Shown here: one piece after another, positions 6,823 to 13,187 of the stretch | Numbering within the stretch: position 1 is the stretch's first letter | How the letters are laid out: every line of letters starts with the position of its first letter | Source: B4-G1 sp964393895 | GTDB lineage: Bacteria; Chloroflexota; Anaerolineae; B4-G1 | Direction: 5' to 3' | Assembly (NCBI GenBank): GCA_964393895.1 | Contig: CAYMWP010000128.1 | Location: forward strand, 1-13,187 | DNA length: 13,187 nt | Notes under the pieces: model-generated | Seen by the model: the letters and a program-made list of their open reading frames with translations, nothing else | Databases searched by the model: none | What the model was told of the DNA's origin: nothing | Position numbers and translations under genes: made by a program

Positions 6823-7928
6823 GCGAGGCGCAGGTCGTCGTCGCCCTCAGCGGCGGCGTGGATAGCAGCGTGGCCGCCGCGCTCCTGGTCGAGCAGGGGT
6901 ACCAGGTCGCCGGCGCGATGCTGCGACCGTGGGCCGAACCTGGGCCAGGTGACGCTCGCGCCAACCGCTGCTGCACGCCCGAGGCAGTGGCCCGCGCCCA
7001 GCAGATCGCCGCTCAACTCGGCATCCCTTTCTCTCTCATTGACGCCACGGCTGATTTTAAGACCCAGGTGGTGGATTACTTTGTCGCCGAGTACGGAGCC
7101 GGACACACCCCCAATCCGTGTATCCCTTGCAACCGCACCATCCGCTTTGGTTTTCTCCTGGAGCGAATACTGGCGCAAGGCGCACTGTTTATGGCTACGG
7201 GGCATTACGCCCGCGTGCGACAGGCCGAGGGCCGCTACCAGCTCCTTCGCGGGCGCGACCCCAAGAAGGATCAATCCTACTTTTTGCACACCCTGAACCA
7301 GAAGCAATTGGGGCACATCCTCTTTCCCCTGGGCGACTTGACCAAAGAGGAGGTGCGCGAGATCGCCCGCCAGCGCGCCTTACCTGTGGCGGAGCAGCCG
7401 GAGAGCCAGGACGTCTGCTTCCTGGCCGACGGTGACTATCGCCGCTTCCTGGCCCGGCGGTCTCCGCGCCTATTCCGGCCCGGCCCCATCCGCGATACCT
7501 CCGGGCGTGTGCTGGGTCAGCATCGAGGGTTGCCCGCCTACACCATCGGGCAGCGCAAGGGATTGGGGATCGCGGCGGCAGAACCATTGTACGTGCTCGC
7601 CATTGAGCCGGACGAGAACACCCTCACCGTCGGGACAGCCGAGGAACTGGGCAGGGACGAATGTGTCCTCGCAGAGATGCACTACGTCGGCGGTGAGACG
7701 CCCCCGTTACCTTTCCGCGCCACGGCCCAGATCCGCTACCGGGCGCGCCCCACCGGCGTCACGGCGACACCACTGCCGCGCAGGCAAGTCAACGTGCACT
7801 TCGACTCGCCCCAGCGCGACATCACGCCAGGCCAGTTTCTGGTGCTGTACGACGGCGAAATCGTGCTGGGGGGAGGGGTCATCATGCGCGTCAAGTCAGA
7901 ATATAAGGGTGTGTTTCAAATGGGTTGA
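6819..7928 (+). CDS. mnmA: tRNA-specific 2-thiouridylase MnmA
   Basis: MnmA (369 residues) adenylates U34 of Glu, Gln and Lys tRNAs and replaces O2 with sulfur received as a persulfide from a cysteine desulfurase. Visible motifs are the ATP PP-loop 'SGGVDSS' (11-17), 'CCTPEAV' (C51, C52), 'NPCIPCN' (C101 and C104), 'GHYARV' (128-133), 'KDQSYFL' (150-156), the second catalytic Cys C200 in 'ESQDVCF', and 'GQRKGLGI' (244-251). The C-terminal beta-barrel region follows. The frame is open from 6693, but the ATG at 6819 is chosen because it overlaps the desulfurase stop (ATGA) and places the PP-loop at the usual distance from the N-terminus. The overlap implies translational coupling. The 'CxxC' form replaces the 'DxxC' of E. 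coli-type enzymes. Confidence 0.96.
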   Translation: MSEAQVVVALSGGVDSSVAAALLVEQGYQVAGAMLRPWAEPGPGDARANRCCTPEAVARAQQIAAQLGIPFSLIDATADFKTQVVDYFVAEYGAGHTPNPCIPCNRTIRFGFLLERILAQGALFMATGHYARVRQAEGRYQLLRGRDPKKDQSYFLHTLNQKQLGHILFPLGDLTKEEVREIARQRALPVAEQPESQDVCFLADGDYRRFLARRSPRLFRPGPIRDTSGRVLGQHRGLPAYTIGQRKGLGIAAAEPLYVLAIEPDENTLTVGTAEELGRDECVLAEMHYVGGETPPLPFRATAQIRYRARPTGVTATPLPRRQVNVHFDSPQRDITPGQFLVLYDGEIVLGGGVIMRVKSEYKGVFQMG

Positions 7929-8057
7929 GTGTGGGTTTGCTGCCTGTCCTTAATTAAACGGTATTGAGCCTAGCCCCTCGTGGGCGGCGGGTGAGGGTCC
8001 TCCAGTTCTTGGTAGTGCCCCTCTCGAGTGTTGGTAACCGTGGAGGCAACAACTTTA

Positions 8058-8161
8058 ACCGCCAAGGCGCAAAGAACTTGGTGCTCTTTGCGCCCTGCTC
8101 TGTGCACCCTTGCTCTGTGCACCCTTGCTCTGTGCACCTTTGCTCTGTGCACCTTTGCGGT
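8058..8161. repeat. Palindromic intergenic element with four 15-bp tandem repeats
   Basis: The outer ends ACCGCCAAGG (8058-8067) and CCTTTGCGGT (8152-8161) are inverted repeats with one mismatch. Inside is a perfect 10-bp hairpin GGCGCAAAGA/TCTTTGCGCC (8066-8075 with 8085-8094). Four 15-bp units TGCTCTGTGCACC(C/T)T run from 8096 to 8155; units 1-2 and units 3-4 are identical pairs that differ from each other at one base. 'GCGCAAAG'-type palindromes recur as scattered intergenic repeats in many environmental bacterial genomes, from memory. The tandem part looks like a local expansion by slippage. Confidence 0.75.
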
Positions 8162-8222
8162 GGATTTCTCACTAAACAGGCCCACCAACACTCACGGAGA
8201 GACTACCGGGTTCTCAAATGAG

Positions 8223-8241
8223 GGTAAATTGCCAATTTGCC
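8223..8241 (-). terminator. Possible terminator stem after the bactofilin-like gene
   Basis: Immediately after the stop codon, GGCAAATT-GGC-AATTTACC (read on the minus strand) forms an 8-bp stem with one G-T pair. There is no strong T-run behind it, so it is either a weak terminator or a 3'-end protecting hairpin. Confidence 0.3.
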
Positions 8242-9282
8242 TTACGTGTCGGCATCGGAAGGTGCGGGTGCTTCTACCGGCGGTGTCGGCGTGTGAGCCA
8301 TCGTGCCAAAGCGAGTCAGCGCCACGGCACCCAACCCCAGGCAGCCCAGGACGCAGGTCAGAAACATTCCTAATACACCCAGGCAAGGCAGTACGTCCAG
8401 CCCCGCTATAACCAATGTGATGACCAGCGTTCCTGTTCCAGCAGCCCACAGCGGCGCGGCTGTGCGGGCATTGAACGATTGCATCAACCGCTCGCCTACC
8501 AGCGCGCCGACGCCAATCCAGCCGAACAGTCCGGTCACGCCCAGGGCGAGCACGAGCAGTACTGCAATTGGCGAGAAGCAGATGGTGACCAGTAAGGCGA
8601 TGGCGAGCGTCACGGCGGCAAAAACTGTCAGCAACCCTATTCCAAAGCTGGCCCCCGGCGACTCGACCACGGCCTGCCCGACTAGCTTTACCTGCTGCGG
8701 CCAGATCAGGGCCACCAATCCCGCCACCGCAGAGACCACCAGTACCGAGGCCACGCCTCGTATCACCTTGAACGCCCAGGATAGCGCCCTCCCTGCTCCA
8801 GAGATCGAAAAATTAGGAGGAGAGGGAGGAACGGGGACCGGGATGCCGTGCCAGCGGTCGAAGGGAAATTCGCCCAGGGGGATGCCCTCGACTATGTTGC
8901 CATCCACCTGCGCCCCGTCCTCTCGATCGAGATCGCAATCCAAACTACACACCACATTCCCGCTCACCTGCGCGCTATCGCCCAGGTAGATGTCTCCACC
9001 GGAGACGACCAGTTCCCCTTTAATGACACCTTGCACCTCGGCGCTGCCGTTCCAGACGATGACAGAGCCTGCGACGCGGCTGCCTGGTTCCAGGGTCGCG
9101 TCGCCGTCAAAGACGACCAGGTCGCCGTCCAGCCGCTCGCCTTCCTCCAGCGTATAGTCCTCGCCCCAGACGGTAATGCCGCCGTCGCCAGGCGGGCTGC
9201 CCTCTGCCAGCGCCGGCGCAGGCGAGAAGCACAATCCCAATGCCAGTAGTGCGATCAGCCAGATAATCCATCGTTTGCCCAT
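8242..9282 (-). CDS. Exported bactofilin-like domain fused to a multi-span membrane domain
   Basis: A 346-residue envelope protein of unknown exact role. A signal peptide (about 1-26, ending 'PALA') is followed by a bactofilin-like right-handed beta-helix (about 35-135) built from short turns: 'GDLVVFDGDATLEPGSRVAG', 'GSVIVWNGSAEVQG', 'GELVVSGGDIYLGDSAQVSG' and 'GAQVDGNI'. A Pro-rich linker (about 147-156) leads to four or five hydrophobic helices (about 174-195, 212-235, 237-263, 281-300, 303-325) and a short polar tail. Classical bactofilins are cytoplasmic, so export of this fold is unusual; the topology puts the beta-helix outside. ATG 9282 is chosen over the upstream ATG 9306 because GGAGG (9289-9293) sits 6 nt before it and the signal peptide starts cleanly. 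It is the last gene of the sigma-factor operon, 41 nt after the lipoprotein gene. Confidence 0.85.
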   Translation of the reverse strand: MGKRWIIWLIALLALGLCFSPAPALAEGSPPGDGGITVWGEDYTLEEGERLDGDLVVFDGDATLEPGSRVAGSVIVWNGSAEVQGVIKGELVVSGGDIYLGDSAQVSGNVVCSLDCDLDREDGAQVDGNIVEGIPLGEFPFDRWHGIPVPVPPSPPNFSISGAGRALSWAFKVIRGVASVLVVSAVAGLVALIWPQQVKLVGQAVVESPGASFGIGLLTVFAAVTLAIALLVTICFSPIAVLLVLALGVTGLFGWIGVGALVGERLMQSFNARTAAPLWAAGTGTLVITLVIAGLDVLPCLGVLGMFLTCVLGCLGLGAVALTRFGTMAHTPTPPVEAPAPSDADT

Positions 9283-9288
9283 AATTTT

Positions 9289-9293
9289 CCTCC
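9289..9293 (-). promoter_or_regulatory. Ribosome binding site deciding the bactofilin-like start
   Basis: GGAGG on the minus strand lies 6 nt before ATG 9282. It falls inside the reading frame of the upstream ATG at 9306 and supports the shorter protein. Confidence 0.8.
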
Positions 9294-9323
9294 GCAGGTG
9301 GGACAATCCGCCTCGTCCTACGC

Positions 9324-10214
9324 TCAGTCAGAGACCTGAATCAGGTGCAATGCGCCCACCCCCGTCGTAACCTCAATACGTAATTCTACCTCCGCCTCGC
9401 CAAAGACGGTGTTGACATAAGCGTCGCCATCGCGCTCCAGACCCGACGCATTCACGTGAGAGAGTCCTCCCTCCACGTCAACCTGCACGCCCACGTCGTC
9501 AGGCAGTCGCAAGGTGAGAGCGCCGACGCCGGCCGTGACGCGCACGTCGGCCGAGCGAGACCAATCTCCGGTCATGTCCAGGGTGATGTTACCCACGCCG
9601 CCCTGCACCTTTACCATCTCCGGGCTGGCGTTGCCGATTCCGACTACTTCCAACCTCGAGGCGCCGGCGTCCAACGTGAAATCGCCCATCTCGACCCCGT
9701 TCGGCTCGCCAAATTGCACCGTGAAATCGCCCGCACCCAGGTCCAGGTCTAGCCCCGCGAGTTGCAGCCCCGTGAGGTCCAGGTCGCCCTGGCCGGCGCC
9801 GACTTTAAGGCTCACGTCGAGCGGTACCTCGGGCGAGAATTCCAACTCCCATTCATTGCGAGTGTTCCCGGTTGGAAATCCCCATTCCTCGTCGGCGCCG
9901 CCTTGCTCAATGGTCAGCACGTGGTCGGCGTAGGTCACTTCCGGCTCCCAACGCTCGACGTTGTAGCGAAAGTGACCGGAGAAGAGTTGCTCGGAAGCCC
10001 CGGCCTCAATCTCTAGATCTCCCGCGCCGAAAACGAGCTCTACGACGACCGGCTCGGCACCCTCGAGGGGGATCGCTTCCCGTTTATCCTGCATCTCTCC
10101 AACCTCAATAGTCGGCACTCCGATGTCCGGCACCTGCGGCGACGGCTCGTCGCACGCAATCTGGCTGCCCAGCAGCAACAGCGCCGCCAATACAATCGCG
10201 ACATATTTCTTCAT
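9324..10214 (-). CDS. Toast-rack (DUF2154/DUF4097-like) envelope lipoprotein
   Basis: A 296-residue exported protein. The N-terminus is a short Lys-started signal sequence ('MKKYVAIVLAALLLLGSQIAC'). Cys21 could be lipidated, although the -3 residue is Gln rather than the usual Leu, so the lipobox is imperfect. After a Pro-rich spacer, residues 55-295 form a repetitive beta-strand domain with recurring 'GAGDLEIEAG', 'GAGQGDLDLTG', 'GAGDFTVQFG', 'GGVGNITLDM', 'AGVGALTLRL' and 'GVGALHL'. This is the signature of the toast-rack fold found in LiaF-related and other envelope-stress proteins. ATG 10214 is preferred; GTG 10223 is an in-frame alternative. It lies 22 nt after the anti-sigma gene. It may sense or shield the outer membrane-facing surface, but no partner is shown by the sequence. 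Confidence 0.85.
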   Translation of the reverse strand: MKKYVAIVLAALLLLGSQIACDEPSPQVPDIGVPTIEVGEMQDKREAIPLEGAEPVVVELVFGAGDLEIEAGASEQLFSGHFRYNVERWEPEVTYADHVLTIEQGGADEEWGFPTGNTRNEWELEFSPEVPLDVSLKVGAGQGDLDLTGLQLAGLDLDLGAGDFTVQFGEPNGVEMGDFTLDAGASRLEVVGIGNASPEMVKVQGGVGNITLDMTGDWSRSADVRVTAGVGALTLRLPDDVGVQVDVEGGLSHVNASGLERDGDAYVNTVFGEAEVELRIEVTTGVGALHLIQVSD

Positions 10215-10236
10215 CTTACACACTCTATTCGTTTAT

Positions 10237-10773
10237 CTAGCGCCGCACTGCACGCACGCGGCGCACTGCGCCTATCCATAGACCGTTCAAAGTCAATACC
10301 ATCGCCAGACCACACAGGCTCAAAAAGGCCAGGGGTACGGCGATGGTCTCCACCAGGACCAGCAGCGCGCGCCCCACCGATCCCAGGAAAGCGAGCAATT
10401 GTACAGCGGTCGCCGGGCCGCCGCTGAGGAGGACGGGCAGGATGCCGGTCGCGCTCACGAGGCCCAAGAGGATGGGGGCCAGCGCCAGCAGCGCCAGCGA
10501 AACCGTCCCCAGCGTCAGCGCCGTGCCTCCGACGACTGCGCGGCGGGCCTGGTCCCGGCGAGCCAGGCGCGTCATCACCTGCACGCGCACGCGGAGCGGA
10601 GATTGCACCATCGGCGCGGATGCGAACAGGACATCGAGCGCTTGCAGACTCTGCCACTCGCCCCGACAGGAATCGCACGCAGCCAGGTGCTCGTCCAGGA
10701 GCGCTCTCTCCGCGCTGTCGAGGCGACCATCCAGCCGCTCAGACATCATTTGTCCAGCCTGTTTACATCGCAT
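10237..10773 (-). CDS. Zinc-finger (zf-HC2/ZAS) membrane anti-sigma factor
   Basis: A 178-residue protein that should hold the co-encoded ECF sigma factor inactive at the membrane. The N-terminal anti-sigma domain has Cys3, 'SERLDGRLDSAERALLDEHL' and the zinc motif H29-x3-C33-x2-C36 ('HLAACDSC'). After a basic linker (about 61-78) come two or three hydrophobic stretches (about 79-108, 110-135 and 137-165) and an Arg-rich cytoplasmic tail. There is no large periplasmic domain, so signal detection may occur in the membrane or through the downstream lipoprotein. Its ATG overlaps the end of the sigma gene by 11 nt, the usual coupled arrangement for sigma/anti-sigma pairs. How it is inactivated (proteolysis or conformational change) is not visible. 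Confidence 0.92.
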   Translation of the reverse strand: MRCKQAGQMMSERLDGRLDSAERALLDEHLAACDSCRGEWQSLQALDVLFASAPMVQSPLRVRVQVMTRLARRDQARRAVVGGTALTLGTVSLALLALAPILLGLVSATGILPVLLSGGPATAVQLLAFLGSVGRALLVLVETIAVPLAFLSLCGLAMVLTLNGLWIGAVRRVRAVRR

Positions 10774-11335
10774 ATTGCACAGCTCCTTCCATTTCCTTGG
10801 CCAGGGCGCGCCGGGCGCGAAAGAGCCGGGATTTGACCGCGCTGACCGTCAGATCCAGCGACTCGGCGATCTCTTCGTATGAATGGTCGTACCAATAGAG
10901 CAGCGTGATCGCTGCCCGGTCAGTGGGCGAGAGGGAGGCCAGCAATTGTTGTACCTGGTCTTCCCGCTCGCGCTGCGCCACTGTCGCCTCTGGGCCGGGC
11001 TTGCTGTTGGTAAATTGTATGGGAGCAGCAAACTCATCTTCGAACGGCAGCCAGTTGATCCGCCGCCGGCGCAGCCGATCAATGCAGTAATGAGAGGCGA
11101 TGGACAGTATCCAAGAGCTGAACGAGCGCTGCGGGTCATAAGTGTGCAATTTTGTATAAACGCGCAGGAACGTCTCCTGGGCCGCCTCCTCGGCCTCATC
11201 CGAGTTGCCCAACATTCGATACGCCAGATTATAGACGGGCGTCTGGTAAGCCACGACCAGGCGACCAAATGCGACCTGGTCACCCTCCCGCGCCTGTTGA
11301 ATCCACTCCTTTTCTTTTTCGTTTTCGTCGGTCAC
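10763..11335 (-). CDS. ECF-type RNA polymerase sigma factor (RpoE/SigW-like)
   Basis: A 190-residue group IV sigma factor. Region 2 (about 24-92) includes 'VYNLAYRMLGNSDEAEEAAQETFLRVY' and 'FSSWILSIASHYCIDRLRRRR'. Region 4 (about 127-180) has 'LSPTDRAAITLLYWYDHSYEEIAESLDLTVSAVKSRLFRARRAL', the helix-turn-helix that reads the -35 element. An in-frame GTG at 11425 would add 30 residues, but the GTG at 11335 is chosen because GGGAG (11343-11347) lies 7 nt upstream, the resulting length is normal for the family, and the extra stretch overlaps the promoter-like motif and a palindrome. The co-transcribed anti-sigma factor should control it, and a SigW-like promoter motif upstream suggests autoregulation. 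Family call is firm; the subgroup is not assigned. Confidence 0.94.
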   Translation of the reverse strand: MTDENEKEKEWIQQAREGDQVAFGRLVVAYQTPVYNLAYRMLGNSDEAEEAAQETFLRVYTKLHTYDPQRSFSSWILSIASHYCIDRLRRRRINWLPFEDEFAAPIQFTNSKPGPEATVAQREREDQVQQLLASLSPTDRAAITLLYWYDHSYEEIAESLDLTVSAVKSRLFRARRALAKEMEGAVQYAM

Positions 11336-11342
11336 GCGCGCG

Positions 11343-11347
11343 CTCCC
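11343..11347 (-). promoter_or_regulatory. Ribosome binding site deciding the sigma-factor start
   Basis: GGGAG on the minus strand lies 7 nt before GTG 11335. No comparable site precedes the in-frame start at 11425. Confidence 0.7.
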
Positions 11348-11378
11348 ACCCGGCCCGAGTATTTCCAGGCAATCTATA

Positions 11379-11403
11379 TACGCACCAATCTTGCCAGGGT
11401 TGC
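11379..11403 (-). promoter_or_regulatory. Candidate autoregulated ECF promoter of the sigma operon
   Basis: On the minus strand GCAAC (11403-11399) is followed after exactly 16 nt by CGTA (11382-11379, continuing CGTATATA). This matches the 'AAC - 16 nt - CGT' layout of many ECF-dependent promoters such as those of SigW. Transcription would start near 11371, about 36 nt before the GTG start. Chance occurrence cannot be excluded. Confidence 0.42.
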
Positions 11404-11424
11404 GGGTTATTTTCGCTACCAGCA

Positions 11425-11512
11425 AAAGAACACGGATGCGCAGGATTTGCGGATCAATCGGCCAACTCGAGCGTGATAAGAATCCGCTTAATCCTAAAAG
11501 TCCGTGTTCTTT
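11425..11512. repeat. 88-bp imperfect palindrome in the sigma-factor upstream region
   Basis: The outer arms AAAGAACACGGA (11425-11436) and TCCGTGTTCTTT (11501-11512) are perfectly complementary over 12 bp. Inner arms AGGAT (11442-11446 with 11491-11495) and GCGGAT (11449-11454 with 11482-11487) extend the fold. 'ACACGGAT...ATCCGTGT' palindromes are, from memory, scattered intergenic repeats in many environmental genomes. It separates the ThDP-enzyme gene from the sigma operon and could also help end transcription of the former. Confidence 0.7.
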
Positions 11513-11576
11513 CTGATTTCTTTCTCCGAATTATCGAAGCGATACACAGCCGATGTATGCGAGCGGTCTCCCGTGT

Positions 11577-13187
11577 TCAGGCCTGAACCGGCACCTCGAG
11601 CAGATATGGGCTGTCGCCAGCGAATGCCTCTCGGATGGCCGGGCCGATCTCTGCCGGCTCCACCACCCGCCGCGCCGGCACGCCAAAGCCCTGGGCCAAT
11701 CTTGCATAGTCAATCTCCGGGTCGGTCAGATCCAGGTGAGGGTACCCCTCTCTTCCATGCAACCCAAAATAGTCGCGGTAGCGATCCAGGTTGTCTTTCA
11801 CGATCTGGTATGCCCGGTTGTTCAGGATGACGAACACCACGGGCATCCGGTAGTGAGCGGCCGTCCACATGGCCTGGATGTTGTAGAGCGACGACCCGTC
11901 GCCAGAGATGGACAGAAGTGGACGGTCAGGATGAGCCAGGTGATAGCCCAGGGCGCCGGGCAGCCCCTGGCCGATGCCGCCACCGCGCGAGCCGTAATAG
12001 TCGCCAGGCCGCTCGAAAGGGAGTGTGTGGATGAGATCCGCGCGGCCCGTGTTCACTTCACCGACCACGACGACATCTGAGGGCAAGGCGGTTTTCAACT
12101 CGGCCGCCAGGCGAGCAGTGGTCATCGGCCGCCAGTCCCAGGTGCTCTCCAGCCTGGCTCGTCGTTGTCGCTGCTCCTGGGCTTTCAGCCGTACCTGTTC
12201 GTCGCGGCGGGCGGCGCTGGCAGCGAGAAATTCTTCCGTAGCCTGGGCCACGAGCGAGCTATGGATCTCTCGCAAGGTCGTCTTGGGATCAGCGGTCAAC
12301 CCCACCGCGACGGAAAAGTTGCGCGCCAGGGATTGTGGAGCCGCGTCAATTTGGATGACTACAGCTTCTTCGGGCCAGGGGGATTGAGCGGCGTAGAAAA
12401 CCTCGCGAAAGAAATGTCCCCCCACCAGCAGCACAACATCGGGCCGCCCCAGACGTTGCCGGATCTGTGCGTAGTTATCGGCGAGTTCGCCTCGGAAGTG
12501 AGAGTGGGTCATGGGGAAATTCACCGCCGACGTCAAAAGCGTGTTCCACACGGGAGCTCCCAACAACTCGGCCACAGCTACCAGTTCATCCTGAGCACCG
12601 GAACGGAACACGCCATTGCCGCAGACGATCACCGGTTCGCGTGACGCCAGCAAGAGATCGGTTGCCGTTGCCAAAGCTACAGGGTCCGGCCGAGTGAGGG
12701 CAAACGAACAGGTGGAAGAAAGTGGGGGAAAGTCGCTTTCCTCTTCCATTACGTTCACGGGTAAAGCGACAAATACCGGCCCACTAGGAGGCTCCCTGGC
12801 AATCTTGAAAGCTCGATGGAGCAGTAAGGGTAGCTCGTCAGCTCGCTCAGCCCGGACACTCCACTTGGTGAGCGGAGCAGCCATGGCGACCAAGTCGTGG
12901 CTCAACAGGGGGTCGCGCAGCCGCAGGCGCGTATCCGGCTGGCCCGCTGTCACCACGACGGGCGAGCACCCCTCCAGGGCGTTGAAGAGCATCCCCAAAC
13001 CGTTGCCCAGACCAGGCGCGACGTGGAGGTTGACCAGGCCCACCTTTCCCGTGGCGAGAGCGTAGGCATCGGCCATGCCGACGGCAATTCCTTCGTGCAG
13101 GGCCAGGATGTATTCGATCTGGGGGTAATCAGGCAGACTCAGTAGATCCAAATTCTCATAATCGAGGCACGGCAGGCGCGACGATCT
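11577..13187 (-). CDS. Benzoylformate decarboxylase-like ThDP-dependent enzyme (5' end outside window)
   Basis: The frame is open to the window edge, giving 536 visible residues; about 25-30 N-terminal residues are probably missing, so the in-frame TTG at 13151 is not the start. The layout is that of 2-oxo-acid decarboxylases: a PYR domain with catalytic Glu in 'LALHEG' (visible residue 32) and His in 'VNLHVAPG' (55), a central TPP_enzyme_M-like domain (about 165-315), and a PP domain with 'ISGDGSSLYN' (427-436) to 'NN' (456-457), the GDG-x24-NN cofactor motif. It resembles MdlC throughout, including 'SSRLPCL' in the place of the 'SNELPFL' motif. The second active-site His of MdlC (His281) appears to be replaced by V263, so the substrate is open: an acetolactate synthase-like or oxalyl/phenylpyruvate-type reaction is possible. 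Confidence 0.85.
   Translation of the reverse strand, partial: RSSRLPCLDYENLDLLSLPDYPQIEYILALHEGIAVGMADAYALATGKVGLVNLHVAPGLGNGLGMLFNALEGCSPVVVTAGQPDTRLRLRDPLLSHDLVAMAAPLTKWSVRAERADELPLLLHRAFKIAREPPSGPVFVALPVNVMEEESDFPPLSSTCSFALTRPDPVALATATDLLLASREPVIVCGNGVFRSGAQDELVAVAELLGAPVWNTLLTSAVNFPMTHSHFRGELADNYAQIRQRLGRPDVVLLVGGHFFREVFYAAQSPWPEEAVVIQIDAAPQSLARNFSVAVGLTADPKTTLREIHSSLVAQATEEFLAASAARRDEQVRLKAQEQRQRRARLESTWDWRPMTTARLAAELKTALPSDVVVVGEVNTGRADLIHTLPFERPGDYYGSRGGGIGQGLPGALGYHLAHPDRPLLSISGDGSSLYNIQAMWTAAHYRMPVVFVILNNRAYQIVKDNLDRYRDYFGLHGREGYPHLDLTDPEIDYARLAQGFGVPARRVVEPAEIGPAIREAFAGDSPYLLEVPVQA

Larger units (their letters stand above)
7929..8241. other. Convergent intergenic region between mnmA and the bactofilin-like gene
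   Basis: No gene is supported. The first part (7929-8050) shows only a TTAATTAA palindrome (7950-7957) and no clear terminator after mnmA. The middle holds the palindromic/tandem-repeat element listed separately (8058-8161). The right end has a small stem beside the stop codon of the minus-strand gene. Short open frames here translate the 15-bp repeat into five-residue repeats in every frame, which argues against coding. Confidence 0.7.

Noticed and set aside
6297..7316. 339-codon open frame antisense to the desulfurase and mnmA
   Set aside because: It lies opposite two clearly conserved genes, is low-complexity Arg/Ser-rich, and is expected in GC-rich codon-biased DNA.
8096..8155. Short regularly spaced repeats as a CRISPR array
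   Set aside because: The 15-bp units are directly adjacent, without spacers, and there are no cas genes.
7954..8411. Short open frames on both strands across the tandem repeat
   Set aside because: A 15-bp repeat keeps all frames open and yields five-residue repeats; there are no ribosome binding sites or recognisable domains.
11336..11425. N-terminal extension of the sigma factor from 11425
   Set aside because: The extra residues are not sigma-like, overlap a promoter motif and palindrome, and lack a ribosome binding site; GTG 11335 has one.
13149..13151. TTG at 13151 as the start of the ThDP enzyme
   Set aside because: The frame continues to the window edge and the upstream residues still match the family (SSRLPCL), so the gene is cut by the window.

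Overview
The window is GC-rich, ordinary bacterial chromosome with long non-overlapping genes, standard sigma-70 promoters and strong GGAGG-type ribosome binding sites. Several traits suggest a Chloroflexota (Anaerolineae/Caldilineae-like) bacterium: a large secreted DUF11-repeat protein ending in a 'VYLPMML' tail, a toast-rack lipoprotein beside an extracytoplasmic bactofilin-like membrane protein, and palindromic intergenic repeats. This assignment is inference from gene style, not from a marker gene.

Layout. (1) 134-2030, plus strand: a promoter, then an OmpR/PhoB-type response regulator and a one-TM sensor histidine kinase separated by 4 nt. (2) 2063-2205: a 143-bp element with 22-bp inverted ends, between convergent genes. 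(3) 2254-5262, minus: a 1002-residue secreted protein with an SdrD/SpaA-like domain and about seven DUF11-like repeats. (4) 5263-5640: a divergent regulatory region with a near-consensus promoter and a structured 5' leader. (5) 5641-7928, plus: an IscS/NifS-type cysteine desulfurase overlapping mnmA by ATGA, so the sulfur donor and the tRNA 2-thiouridylase are translationally coupled. (6) 7929-8241: a non-coding convergent region with a palindromic element containing four 15-bp tandem repeats. (7) 11335 down to 8242, minus: a four-gene envelope-stress-type operon of ECF sigma factor, zinc-finger anti-sigma factor, toast-rack lipoprotein and bactofilin-like membrane protein, preceded by an ECF-like promoter motif. 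(8) 11425-11512: an 88-bp imperfect palindrome. (9) 13187 (window edge) down to 11577, minus: a benzoylformate-decarboxylase-like ThDP enzyme lacking its extreme N-terminus.

How the genes work together. The two-component pair and the sigma/anti-sigma operon are two independent sensing modules, and the latter probably controls its own envelope proteins. The desulfurase and MnmA form a complete sulfur-relay pair for s2U34 in tRNA. No complete mobile element, CRISPR array, tRNA or rRNA was seen. The most unusual items are the desulfurase leader, which can be drawn as a ribosome-binding-site-sequestering pseudoknot between two 11-nt direct repeats, the exported bactofilin-like operon, and the cysteine-paired, nucleotide-level repeats of the DUF11 protein.
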